From contig NZ_CP029425.2 in assembly GCF_002278135.3 (NCBI RefSeq), positions 5,308,001-5,372,000 of the forward strand: a stretch of DNA of 64,000 nt, in the 5' to 3' direction. Positions 1 to 8,458 of the stretch are shown piece by piece; the first letter of the stretch is position 1; each line of letters starts with the position of its first letter. The notes under the pieces were generated by a model that did not search any database, was not told the origin of the DNA, and saw only the letters and a program-made list of their open reading frames with translations. The DNA is from Bradyrhizobium ottawaense (GTDB taxonomy: Bacteria > Pseudomonadota > Alphaproteobacteria > Rhizobiales > Xanthobacteraceae). A program made the position numbers and the translations under genes.

Positions 1-599
1 TAGCGACCGGTATCCGGGCCCGCCACCACGATTTCAATGTGCAACTGATACTTTTTTGATGTGCAGCTCACAGCGGCCCCGTAACCGGGTCCGGCGCCTC
101 ACAACACCGGCTCGACCGAAAGTGCGGTCTCGCACACGCGCGGCGGTTGCGCACAGCAGGTCACGATTGCGCGGAAGGCTTTACGGTGATTGAGCCTAAC
201 TGTTGTCGCATTCACCCCACGGAATGAGCTGCGACAACCGCGGCCGTGCTCTTCAAAACGTACGCTCACCCAAATGATCATGACTGGATTTTTATGGATC
301 TCTCGGTGCACACGCCACGCGCACGCAGTCGTCTAACCAATTGAAAAACTTGAATTCTCGGCCCGATCCATCATGGGGGCCACGGAAAACAAAGACCCCT
401 AAGATTCAACGGCTTCGCCCCAGGTATCCGATGGAGTGAGCATAAAAAGCGGCCTCTCTCAGCTATCCGGCTAAAGATAAACATCCATCGCCCAAGCAGA
501 ACGGTCCGTTCAACCATTGATCCGAGAACTCAATGACTGTGAACCGACGGGCTCAAATTTGGACACGCTACATCGATCAATAGATCTGTCTGAGTCGCT
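1..599. other. No supported gene at left edge
   Basis: I see no convincing gene here. A 70-codon minus-strand reading frame (99-311) has no recognisable motif and no clear ribosome binding site. The stretch is less GC-rich than the genes around it and precedes a decayed gene, which fits a degenerating flank. Confidence 0.5.
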
Positions 600-858
600 C
601 CATAGGGGGTAACGGCGCGTAAGAATTGACGTCAGAAGGTCGCGCCGCCTTCCGGCTCGTGCGTTGCAAGGGAGCTCACCGCCATCTTCGCGGACGATGC
701 GATAGCCGATCCAGGCCAAACCCCGTGCTGCCCTCGCCGATCTGCTTGGTCGTAAAGAACGGCTCGAAGAAGCCGCTGATGTGATACCTATCGATTCCCG
801 GGCCGTTACTCGAAATTCGCGGAGCCGCAAGGACGGTGGATGCGGAGGGCTCCCACAT
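600..858 (-). pseudogene. Remnant of a sensor histidine kinase ATPase domain (frameshifted)
   Basis: On the minus strand the translation first reads SSNGPGI, then FFEPFFTTKQIGEG, then GFGL, which are the G1, F and G2 boxes of a HATPase_c domain. At about position 730 the frame is lost, and the continuation (GYRIVREDGGEL) is found in a neighbouring frame, matching the segment that follows the G2 box in intact kinases. The H-box, any sensor domain and an intact end are missing. The piece is too short and broken to be functional. It sits downstream of the long regulator at 877-5373 on the same strand, so it may be what is left of a former partner kinase, but that link is inference. Confidence 0.7.
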
Positions 859-876
859 CTGTAACGATGGGACGCT

Positions 877-3800
877 TCAAATCAGCAAGTCATGAGGCGC
901 GGGTACAACGGCGTGATGCGGAACGTTATGAACGGGGGCGACCGCGTGTTCGTCCAGTGCATCAGGGATCGATTTGCCGATGGTGTGGAGGTCCACTTCC
1001 TGACCGGGCGGAACGTGCCGACCTGGCGGGCCATCAAGCTCAACTACCGCGCCGAATGTGGGAGGAGTCGCATAGCTATCGAAGCGAAACGCCAATTCCG
1101 CACCCCCAATCTCGAAGGCAACTTTAGCCGGCTGTACGGGGTCCAACGCGGTTGCAGCAGGTTGCGCAGCCTGCGGCCAGTTTCCGGAGTCACCGCCATT
1201 TGCGACGCTCGGTTTGACCATCTCAGCTGCTTCGGGTGCGTCTTTAGAGCCATGTAAATCGTGCTCGGAGTTGCCATGTTCCACGACGGTCGGTTCTTCC
1301 CCGGCTGACGCTCCCGCAACATCCAAGACCGGAGCTTGATGCTCGGCGCCATTTCCCGGCGCGAAGCCAGCCTCAGTCAACTCTGTGGCTGCCGCCTTTG
1401 CAGGCCCGTGCTGTGAGTCACCGCGGCCCTCGCTACCGGCCGTTGCGACGCTTGGCTCATCGAGCTCAGCTGCTTCAGGTGCGTCTGAAAAACTTGAGTG
1501 CCCCGAATTTCCGCGTTCCACACCATCTGCGTCTGCCGTCTTCGCCGAACCTGGCGAAGCATCCGAAGCCGGGAAATGATGCTCGTTGTCGTTACCGAAG
1601 CTGTGTCCTTGCACAGAAGCAGATTCAGTCAGCTCTGTGGCTGCCGCCTTTGCAGGCCCGTGCTGTGAGTCACCGCGGCCCTCGCTACCGGCCGTCGCGA
1701 CGCTTGGCTCATCGAGCTCAGCTGCTTCAGGTGCGTCTGCAAGAGTTGAGTGCCCCGAATGGCCGCGTTCCACACCATCGGCGTCTGCCGTCTTCGCCGA
1801 ACCCGGCGAAGCATCCGAAGGCGGAAAATGATGCTCGTTGTCGTTACCGAGACTGTGCCCTTGCGTAGAACCAGCTTCAGTCAACTCTGTGACTGCCGCC
1901 TTTGCAGACCCTGGCTCTGAATTGTGCTGTGAATTATCGCGGCCCGCGCTACCGAGGCCAGGCTCAGGGTCGGCTGCTTCCGGTGGTTTTGCAGAGGTTG
2001 AGTGCCCCGAATTGCCGCGTTCCACGCCATCTGCGTCTGCCGTCTTCGCTGAACCCGGCGAAGCCTCCGAAGCGGGGGAATGATGCTCGTTGTCATTGCC
2101 GGCGCCATTTCCCCGTATGAAGCCAGCTTCAGTCAATTCCGGTGGCTTCGAAGCGTGCTGGGAGTTACCGCCCGCGCTACCGGCCTTTGCGACGCCTGGC
2201 TCACCGGGGTCGGCTGCTTCCGGTGGCTTTGCAGAGGTTGAGTGCCCCGAATTACCGTGTTCCACGCCATCGGCTTCTGCCGTCTTCGCTGCCCCTCGCG
2301 AAGCCTCCGAAGCGGGGGAATGATGCTCGTTGTCATTGCCGGCGCCATTTCCCCGTATGAAGCCAGCTTCAGTCAATTCCGGTGGCTTCGAAGCGTGCTG
2401 GGAGTTACCGCCCGCGCTACCGGCCTTTGCGACGCCTGGTTCACCGGGGTCGGCTACTTCCGGTGGCTTTGCAGAGGTTGAGTGCCCCGAATTACCGTGT
2501 TCCACGCCATCGGCTTCTGCCGTCTTCGCTGCCCCTCGCGAAACCTCCGAAGCGGGGGGATGATGCTCGTTGTCATTGCCGACGCCATTTCCCCGTATGA
2601 AGCCAGCTTCAGTCGGCTCCGGGGGCTTCGAAGCGTGCTGGGAGTTACCGCCCGCGCTACCGGCCTTTGCGACGCCTGGCTCGCCGGGGTCGGCTGCTTC
2701 CGGTGGCTTTGCAGAGGTTGAGTGCCCCGAATTACCGTGTTCCACGCCATCGGCTTCTGCCGTCTTCGCTGCCCCTCGCGAAACCTCCGAAGCGGGGGGA
2801 TGATGCTCGTTGTCATTGCCGACGCCATTCCCCCGTATGAAGCCAGCTTCAGTCGACTCCGGGGGCTTCGAAGCGTGCTGGGAGTTACCGCCCGCGCTAC
2901 CGGCCTTTGCGACGCCTGGCTCACCGGGGTCGGCTGCTTCCGGTGGCTTTCCAGAGGTTGAGTGCCCCGAATTGCCGTGTTCCACACCATCGGCTTCTGC
3001 TGACTTCGCTGCCCCTCGCGAAGCCCCCGAAGCGGCGGGATGATTCTCGTTGTCATTGCCGACGCCATTCCCCTGCATGAAGCCGGCTTCAGTCGATTCC
3101 GCTGCCGCCTTTGCAGACCCTGGCTCCGAAGCGTGCTGTGAGTTATCGCCCGCTGCGCTGCTAGAGGCAGCCCCCCCATTGATCGGCTCATTCTTCGATG
3201 TGAGATTTTCAACTGCCGTGACCGTCGCGCTATGAGCAAGCGCGATCGGTGATACATGAGCCGACCCGCCGGACCCACCATCGCTCTCATCCGTTGTAGC
3301 CACCGAATCGCTAGTGAAGGTTCTGGACCTTGTCGCTCCCCCCGAGCCGGTCCGAGCCTGCCCGAATCCGAACGTCAAGCCGTTGTCGGTCAGAGTGCTC
3401 CAAACTGCCGCGCTCCCGAGCGCGCTCTCGCTCGTCCCGATAACTGTATGGGCACTATCCGCACTCAGAACAGCTTCGGTTGCGGTCGCCGATGTCAGCG
3501 CTTCGAGCTGATCCAGGGTGATCGCGACAGCCGCGCCTTCCGGCTGGCCGACGAAATCCGACTCCGCAATGGAGACAATCCCCTGCAGATGGATTTCCAG
3601 CAGGCCCCGGTCTCCGACATCGAGACTCCGATCGGTCGGATTCACGTACACGATCGTTTCGTTGGTTGCGGGATTGTAGATCCAGGCGAGGGTATGCGGC
3701 GGTATGGACTTGCTTGCTGCTGTCATATGGAGCCAGGCAAGCGCTCCGAAAGCCGCAAGATTGATCCGGCTCGATCCAGATGCGAAATCGAAGCCAGAGT

Positions 3801-5373
3801 GGGAAGAGGTCGAATTGGAATCGATCGGGGAGCGATAAACAACGTTTTCGCCAACGTCGCCGCCCATCCGTTGATCGCGGCCATCTCCGCCAATACCGGC
3901 ATCGCGACCCGAGCCCGGTGAGCCATGGGGTTCTTGCAGGTTGTGGTCCGCAGCACCATGACTCATTTGGTTCGAAGCGCCTTCGCCCGCGACGCGTTCG
4001 TTGCCGGTGGTCACAAGCGCGGCAGGCAGGCGCAAATCGTGCAAAGGGAAAGCCGGGGGAAAGCCGTCTACATCATTGGTATCGGCATCGGTTATCGAGG
4101 CCAGTTTTGTAGTCGCATTCTCGCCGGTGACCACCACGAAGCTGTCGATCGGCGCTTTGCCCGGGTCATGCGATTGCACGGCAAGATGGGGGTCGTTCAG
4201 TGCGTAGATCAACGCACCGGTTAGAGTGGCGAAGGTGCCATACCCTCCGTGAATCGACGTCGGAGTGGAAGCAAGCCGCGGGAATTGATGTTCAGAGGTC
4301 GGGTCTCCAACGATCTGTGTGTCGCTGGTGCCCCGCAGTAATGGCGTAGGAAGATTGGGCGTGCTCGATCCAACCGGGCCGTGGTCCTTCCACGTTTTCG
4401 AGCCTGCGGATTGCTCTGCCGGGCTCAGCGCTCCTAGTGCCTCCGCCGGGTTCGTGACCAGGCTCGCCTTGGCAAGGAAGTCCCTCTGGGTTGACGTCTC
4501 GCCGGATTCCCAGGCCACGAGGTGTCGGAGAATAGCTCTCTTCCAGGGCTCATATTCGGCATGCTCTCCCGCGCGACCGACGCTGTCGTCGTCCGGATCC
4601 ACGTCGTTCGCTTCCGACGCCTTGAGTTCGTCCGCAATTGCGAACGCCAGAAACGCCAGCGCAAGCAGGCCGAAGCCAGACGGTCGCTGCAACAACGCGA
4701 GGGTAGCGAGCACAGTTCTGTTGGTAATTTCAAGCTTCTGAAATATGTTGTATAGGTGTACTTTGACTGTCCCTGGGGAAACGTTTAGCTGGCGCGCAAT
4801 CTCTTTGTTTGACATTCCTTCTGAGACTAGTCGTACAATTTGAAGTTCCCGGTGCGTCAACAGCTCCAGCATCGTTTCCACTTTGCCGCCGCCGTCAGCT
4901 GCCTGGCCGGCTGGCAAGAGATCGGATTGCTCGCGCGACACGCTGCGCTCTGTCATCAGGCGCAGTAGTCGCAGCATAGTGTCCGAGGAAGCATGCTTCG
5001 AGATTACGCTGGAGGCGCCAGCAGCAATAGCGGCGGCTAGATCGTGATCTGCTTCGGATTCGGTAAACAACACCAAGCGCGTGGAGAGATTCTCAGCTTT
5101 CGCAATCGCGAGGATCTCGGGGACCGTCAGATCTGGCAGGTTGTCAGCAACAAGCGTGACGTCGGGTGTCAGATTCCGAATTGCTTCGAGACACCTTGTC
5201 CCATCGCTGCACGATGCGACAACGTCGAAGTCCTGCTGTGCCCCGAGTACCGACTTCAGCCCCTGTAGAACGATCGGTTGTCGATCTACGATCAGAAGCC
5301 GGATCCGTCTCTGCTTCACAGATACGTCTAACATGGACTGTGCCTCGGCCCGGCCATCTATGTACTTCGGCAT
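877..5373 (-). CDS. NarL/LuxR-type response regulator fused to a long repeat-rich tail
   Basis: A 1498-residue protein. Residues about 24-130 form a receiver domain and about 172-229 a LuxR-type HTH (LTHRELQIVRLVSEG, SNKEIA, GTVKVHL), together a normal NarL-type regulator. The usual phosphoacceptor position is Ala76 (TLVAD) instead of Asp; Thr104 and Lys126 of the switch are kept. A short hydrophobic stretch follows at 233-247, then a low-complexity region. A segment at about 545-620 (HTLAWIY, TIVYVNPTDRS, LLEIHLQGI) resembles one seen in type I secreted proteins. Seven 80-84-residue repeats plus a partial one occupy roughly 770-1350. NarL proteins are normally 200-230 residues. The ATG at 5334 (residue 14) has a better ribosome binding site (GAGG, 8 nt spacing) than the first ATG. 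The tail's role and the protein's location are unknown; membrane anchoring is possible but the hydrophobic stretch is short. Confidence 0.85.
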   Translation of the reverse strand: MPKYIDGRAEAQSMLDVSVKQRRIRLLIVDRQPIVLQGLKSVLGAQQDFDVVASCSDGTRCLEAIRNLTPDVTLVADNLPDLTVPEILAIAKAENLSTRLVLFTESEADHDLAAAIAAGASSVISKHASSDTMLRLLRLMTERSVSREQSDLLPAGQAADGGGKVETMLELLTHRELQIVRLVSEGMSNKEIARQLNVSPGTVKVHLYNIFQKLEITNRTVLATLALLQRPSGFGLLALAFLAFAIADELKASEANDVDPDDDSVGRAGEHAEYEPWKRAILRHLVAWESGETSTQRDFLAKASLVTNPAEALGALSPAEQSAGSKTWKDHGPVGSSTPNLPTPLLRGTSDTQIVGDPTSEHQFPRLASTPTSIHGGYGTFATLTGALIYALNDPHLAVQSHDPGKAPIDSFVVVTGENATTKLASITDADTNDVDGFPPAFPLHDLRLPAALVTTGNERVAGEGASNQMSHGAADHNLQEPHGSPGSGRDAGIGGDGRDQRMGGDVGENVVYRSPIDSNSTSSHSGFDFASGSSRINLAAFGALAWLHMTAASKSIPPHTLAWIYNPATNETIVYVNPTDRSLDVGDRGLLEIHLQGIVSIAESDFVGQPEGAAVAITLDQLEALTSATATEAVLSADSAHTVIGTSESALGSAAVWSTLTDNGLTFGFGQARTGSGGATRSRTFTSDSVATTDESDGGSGGSAHVSPIALAHSATVTAVENLTSKNEPINGGAASSSAAGDNSQHASEPGSAKAAAESTEAGFMQGNGVGNDNENHPAASGASRGAAKSAEADGVEHGNSGHSTSGKPPEAADPGEPGVAKAGSAGGNSQHASKPPESTEAGFIRGNGVGNDNEHHPPASEVSRGAAKTAEADGVEHGNSGHSTSAKPPEAADPGEPGVAKAGSAGGNSQHASKPPEPTEAGFIRGNGVGNDNEHHPPASEVSRGAAKTAEADGVEHGNSGHSTSAKPPEVADPGEPGVAKAGSAGGNSQHASKPPELTEAGFIRGNGAGNDNEHHSPASEASRGAAKTAEADGVEHGNSGHSTSAKPPEAADPGEPGVAKAGSAGGNSQHASKPPELTEAGFIRGNGAGNDNEHHSPASEASPGSAKTADADGVERGNSGHSTSAKPPEAADPEPGLGSAGRDNSQHNSEPGSAKAAVTELTEAGSTQGHSLGNDNEHHFPPSDASPGSAKTADADGVERGHSGHSTLADAPEAAELDEPSVATAGSEGRGDSQHGPAKAAATELTESASVQGHSFGNDNEHHFPASDASPGSAKTADADGVERGNSGHSSFSDAPEAAELDEPSVATAGSEGRGDSQHGPAKAAATELTEAGFAPGNGAEHQAPVLDVAGASAGEEPTVVEHGNSEHDLHGSKDAPEAAEMVKPSVANGGDSGNWPQAAQPAATALDPVQPAKVAFEIGGAELAFRFDSYATPPTFGAVVELDGPPGRHVPPGQEVDLHTIGKSIPDALDEHAVAPVHNVPHHAVVPAPHDLLI
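1330..3060 (-). repeat. Tandem 240/252-bp repeats inside the long regulator gene
   Basis: Seven full units and one partial unit, read on the minus strand, each starting around GNDNEHH and containing DGVEHGNSGHS and a proline/glutamate-rich segment. The first four units are 240 bp (80 residues) and nearly identical; the later ones are 252 bp (84 residues) and more diverged, with a ragged last unit near 1330. The period is a multiple of three, so copy-number change keeps the frame. The near identity of the central units points to recent expansion or gene conversion. This stretch is also prone to assembly collapse. Confidence 0.9.
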
Positions 5374-5477
5374 ATGGCCGAGGCCAAGCGGGATTATTAA
5401 AATACAATTAATAGAATAGGGAAAGAGGCTTAGCTGGCTAAAAATGACTTAAAATCGCAAGCTTTTAAGGCATTTAG

Positions 5478-5918
5478 GTGATAAATATATCATTTGACCC
5501 GATGGCCAGTGCGATTTACCGCGCGGGCGACATCGCGGCGATCGTGGAAATGTATGCCGAAGGTGCCGTGGTTCGCTGCGGCTGCGGGGGCGTCAAGACC
5601 ATTACCGGCAACGAGGCACTTCGTGCCTATCGGATTGATCGCCTCCGAGAATATCCGGCGGGCGCGTTGGACGATCTCAATCCCTGGCACGAGGGGGTCA
5701 TTATCTCGTACGACCCTGGCGCGATCCAAGCCCGCGTTGGGTCACGTGTTGGCCTTGCGGGGCAAGGCCGGCGTTCCCGCGGACGCGTCGTTGCGTGCCA
5801 CTCGTTAGCGAAAGCATGTCGAAGGACGATACGCCTCCAGCAGAGTGAGACTGCCAACTCGTCGATGTTAAGGAGGCTTCCCAGCTTACTGCACCGCCAA
5901 TGCGGCGCGAGCGCGTGA
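5478..5918 (+). pseudogene. Decayed NTF2/SnoaL-like small protein
   Basis: The first 80 codons read as a SnoaL/NTF2-like fold: YRAGDIAAIVEMYAEGAVV, then GNEALRAYRIDRL, then a tryptophan-containing strand ending in VIISY. From memory of the family, such proteins are about 110-130 residues with a further beta-strand pair after this point. Here the sequence after about 5710 turns into arginine-rich, family-unlike residues, which suggests a frameshift, and the segment before YRAGD looks shortened. A GTG at 5478 would be the start. The frame runs on to 5918, but that end is probably not native. It is divergent from the long regulator gene and shares a 104-bp AT-rich spacer with it. Confidence 0.4.
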
Positions 5919-6160
5919 AGGCGCTGGAGACTCGGCTTCAGCTTGAAGCGATGCCGCCCCAACTCGTCTTCAACACGGATACTAGCGGCCATATACCTAC
6001 GACGCGGCATGCGATTGTCGGGCCACCCCCGTACTCGCCATTGATCATGGGAACCATGTCTGTGGTGGTCGGTTGGCTTGCTGTTGAGCTGGAACGCCGC
6101 AGAGCAGCTCGACACATCGGCATGAGTTCTAGTGCCGAGTATCCGTCGGGAGCCAATCCC

Positions 6161-6952
6161 ATGATGGACCATGCGACTAGAATTGAAAATCGTTTGTTAG
6201 CAGCGTTGCCGCCAGCGGATTTTGCTTTGCTCGCGCCTCATCTCCGGAAAGTCGCGATCGAACGCAATTCCGTGCTCATCCGATCGGGCGATCGGATCGA
6301 ACATCTTCTCTTCCCCCTCAGCGGCGCCATCGCCGCGATCACGGAGCTGCCGAACGGGCAAACAGTTGCCACGGCGATCATCGGGCGCGAGGGCGCCGTG
6401 GGTTTGACGTCAGCGTTTGGCGCATCCGCCGCGCCTGCGACCGCGGTCGCCCGCCTATCCGGGGCCGCGCTGCAGATCTCACCTGCGCAATTCCTGGCAG
6501 CCCAACATCGCAGCCCCGCAATCGCATCCATGGTGCAGGTCTTCACGATGTCGTTGTTGACGCAACTCCAGCACGTGGCGGCCTGCAATGCACTGCATTC
6601 CGTCGAAGCGCGCTTAGCGCGCTGGCTCCTCCACATCCATGATCGTGCGAATGAAGGTGACCTGCTCCCGCTGACGCAAGAAACATTGTCGGAGTTGCTC
6701 GGCGTTCGCCGCACCACGGTCACGCATGTCGTGTGCACAATGCGCGCGTCAAGAGCGCTGAAATCCAGTCGGCGCGGCCAGCTCGAGATTGATCGGCCGC
6801 GGCTCGAAGCCGTGGCATGCGAGTGCTACAAGGTCATGAGCCGCAGAATCGATCGGATAGTCTCGCACGGCGCGGTCGGGCTCATCCCTGGGGCTCCAGC
6901 GCGCCCCCCCTCCCGCTCGCCCGGTAGCCGAATAGCCAAGACAGGCTCGTAG
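6161..6952 (+). CDS. Crp/Fnr-family transcriptional regulator
   Basis: A 263-residue protein with an N-terminal cyclic-nucleotide-binding-type beta-barrel (about 15-130, with FPLSGAIAAITELPNGQ and IGREGAVG) and a C-terminal winged helix (about 165-235, LTQETLSELLGVRRTTVTHVV). No cysteine cluster of the Fnr [4Fe-4S] type is present, and the cAMP-contacting Arg-Ser of Crp is not evident, so the ligand is unknown. Start chosen at 6161 because GGGAG lies 8 nt upstream; the open frame extends further upstream to 5900 but that part shows no family similarity. The closest family members, common in rhizobia, are annotated only as Crp/Fnr regulators. It stands alone between the decayed NTF2-like gene and the small-protein genes. 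Confidence 0.88.
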   Translation: MMDHATRIENRLLAALPPADFALLAPHLRKVAIERNSVLIRSGDRIEHLLFPLSGAIAAITELPNGQTVATAIIGREGAVGLTSAFGASAAPATAVARLSGAALQISPAQFLAAQHRSPAIASMVQVFTMSLLTQLQHVAACNALHSVEARLARWLLHIHDRANEGDLLPLTQETLSELLGVRRTTVTHVVCTMRASRALKSSRRGQLEIDRPRLEAVACECYKVMSRRIDRIVSHGAVGLIPGAPARPPSRSPGSRIAKTGS

Positions 6953-7030
6953 GCCGGTTCGCTTTCGCGAACCATCCGCACGCCCCCTTTCGGTCGTCCA
7001 TTCGCTTTGGGACGCTCGTTACACCGCGAT

Positions 7031-7264
7031 TTATTGCAACCGAGCGGCACGGGCATGGGCTTCGCCTGTGCGAAGCTGGAACGACCGCCCGCGGTCTGAG
7101 CTCGGGCATGGGGGACTGACCGCCTTGCGCAGCTTGCGCTGACGATTCTCTTCTCGACCTACCCGGTCTCTGAGCTTCTCGAGTTCTGCGAGCCGGGCGA
7201 CAAGCGCTTCGAGACGCTCTCGAAGAAGGGCCGCAGGACTCTCCGCTCGAATGCGGGTATTCAT
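7031..7264 (-). CDS. Small coiled-coil protein, family A copy 1
   Basis: A 77-residue protein, unrecognised by name. Residues 10-45 form a strong heptad pattern (LLRERLEALVARLAELEKLRDRV) followed by a basic stretch and a Ser/Pro/Arg-rich end. Start chosen at 7264 because AGGAGG lies 6 nt upstream; an upstream in-frame ATG at 7396 has no such site. The core resembles the 61-residue protein at 9800-9985 (ELxxLRxRV, acidic, then basic). It lies downstream of and co-directional with the Tat-leader protein gene at 7411-7905, 146 bp away, so the two are probably co-transcribed. A nucleoid or regulatory accessory role is possible but unproven. Confidence 0.6.
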   Translation of the reverse strand: MNTRIRAESPAALLRERLEALVARLAELEKLRDRVGREENRQRKLRKAVSPPCPSSDRGRSFQLRTGEAHARAARLQ

Positions 7265-7410
7265 GACACGCCTCCTGATCGAGCCTCCGGGGAGGCCGCT
7301 CGGCTGGCCAGATATGCCTTCGGCCTCGCGTTTGGCCTGTCGGAGCACAAGGCCCAGCCTGGCTTGGCCGCACGGCAGCCCATAGGTCTCCTTCATGGGC
7401 TGAGAAGATC

Positions 7411-7905
7411 TTACGGGCTGGATTGGGTTGCGCTGGAAATCCGAGTACTAGCTCCAGGGCAATCGGCCTTGCGCTTTTCCTCGTTCTCTTCGTCTGCGCA
7501 ATCGACCCCACCATTTGCACTTGGAATTCCAGAGCCGCCGCCGGTTGCGAAGGGCCCTTTTGCATTGCCTCCGCCAGCACCGGCCCCGCCGCTACCGCCA
7601 GCCCCGCCGGATGCCCCTCCGGCATGAGAAGATCCGGCAGAGCGACCACCAGGTGTTCCCCCACCCCCTGATGATCCGCCGCTGGAACTCCCCGGCCCTG
7701 CCGCGGACGAGCGATCATTGTCAAAGAACGACTGCCCGCTGTCGCTTTGCTTCGCCCCGTGCAGGCCGCCCGAACGTGCAATGGCTTTTGAGGTCAGGGA
7801 GGTGGACAGAAGCAGCGTCATGACGGGGGGCGTCACGGCTGCAAATCTTCCGCAGGTCTTCAAAAACGCCCGCCGGTCGTCATCTTCGTTGCCGTCCCGG
7901 GTCAC
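7411..7905 (-). CDS. Tat-leader glycine/serine-rich small exported protein, copy 1
   Basis: A 164-residue protein starting at a GTG with GGAGG 7 nt upstream. Residues about 9-45 contain DDRR-x-FLKTCG, a hydrophobic run (TLLLSTSLTS) and an AIA signal-cleavage-like end, fitting a twin-arginine signal (RRxFLK). The rest is Gly/Ser/Ala-rich with no folded-domain look and ends with a short charged segment carrying two cysteines (DCADEENEEKRKADC). The leader matches that of the 73-residue protein at 10489-10710 at about 33 of 39 positions, while the mature parts are unrelated. The function is unknown. Export by Tat is inferred from the motif; no cofactor-binding domain explains a need for Tat. Confidence 0.7.
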   Translation of the reverse strand: MTRDGNEDDDRRAFLKTCGRFAAVTPPVMTLLLSTSLTSKAIARSGGLHGAKQSDSGQSFFDNDRSSAAGPGSSSGGSSGGGGTPGGRSAGSSHAGGASGGAGGSGGAGAGGGNAKGPFATGGGSGIPSANGGVDCADEENEEKRKADCPGASTRISSATQSSP

Positions 7906-8162
7906 GATGCGTCCTCCTCGATTTAAAACGACATTTACAGTATTATATATTAAATATAGATTTTCAACCAAGAATTTTCTTTGTCCGGTGAGAGGTTACT
8001 GAACGTGCGCGACCCGGACGGAAAGCCGGCGATTTCCCGTGTTACTCCCGGTTTTTTGCGGCGCACCGTCTCGGGGCATCAATTTGAGTTGCGCCGAGCA
8101 TTTAATTTAGTTAACTTGAATTTAACTAACGGGCGCGGGCTCGGCTACAATGGATCATTGCG
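7906..8162. promoter_or_regulatory. Divergent AT-rich promoter region
   Basis: Between divergent genes. It carries ATTAAAT (7949-7955) within a longer TA-rich run, and ATTTAAT (8100-8106) followed by more TTTAA elements. No gene is seen in it. It probably holds the promoters of the Tat-leader gene (minus) and the 83-residue gene (plus). Confidence 0.55.
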
Positions 8163-8414
8163 ATGCCACTGCAATTCTATCGGTCCGTCCGGGACATGGA
8201 GATCTGGAGTGCGAGCAGCCACGGCTTCTCGTTCGTGATCAGTTTCGGAAGCCCGGGAGGTCCAGGCTTTCACGGCCGCTCCGGCTACCTGGCGAGTTGG
8301 CGTCCGCTCCACAATAACCAAGCCGCAATCAAGATTGGCGGCTCGCCCTTTCGAACGTTGGCCGAGGCCGAGGGGGCCTGCCTCAACATGATTGAGCATC
8401 TGGCACCGCGATAG
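8163..8414 (+). CDS. Conserved-looking hypothetical protein, 83 residues
   Basis: A small globular-looking protein (MPLQFYRSVRDMEIW start) with many aromatic residues and Gly, no signal peptide and no membrane segment. The composition and a balanced secondary-structure pattern argue for a real gene. I believe similar proteins exist in rhizobia as hypotheticals but cannot name a family. It stands alone, 44 bp from the convergent end of the NarL-type regulator at 8459-9148, behind the AT-rich promoter region at 7906-8162. No function assigned. Confidence 0.6.
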   Translation: MPLQFYRSVRDMEIWSASSHGFSFVISFGSPGGPGFHGRSGYLASWRPLHNNQAAIKIGGSPFRTLAEAEGACLNMIEHLAPR

Positions 8415-8458
8415 GCCGCCCCTCGCGCATACTGCCGAAGACGCGCCAGACGTACCCC

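Noticed and set aside
99..311. 70-codon minus-strand frame at the left edge
   Set aside because: GTG start without a ribosome binding site, no recognisable features.
1330..3060. Regularly spaced repeats considered as a CRISPR array
   Set aside because: The unit is 240-252 bp, fully coding and without short repeats and unique spacers.
6882..7781. 299-codon minus-strand open frame
   Set aside because: It overlaps the end of the Crp/Fnr gene and two small genes that have good ribosome binding sites; arginine-rich with no motif.
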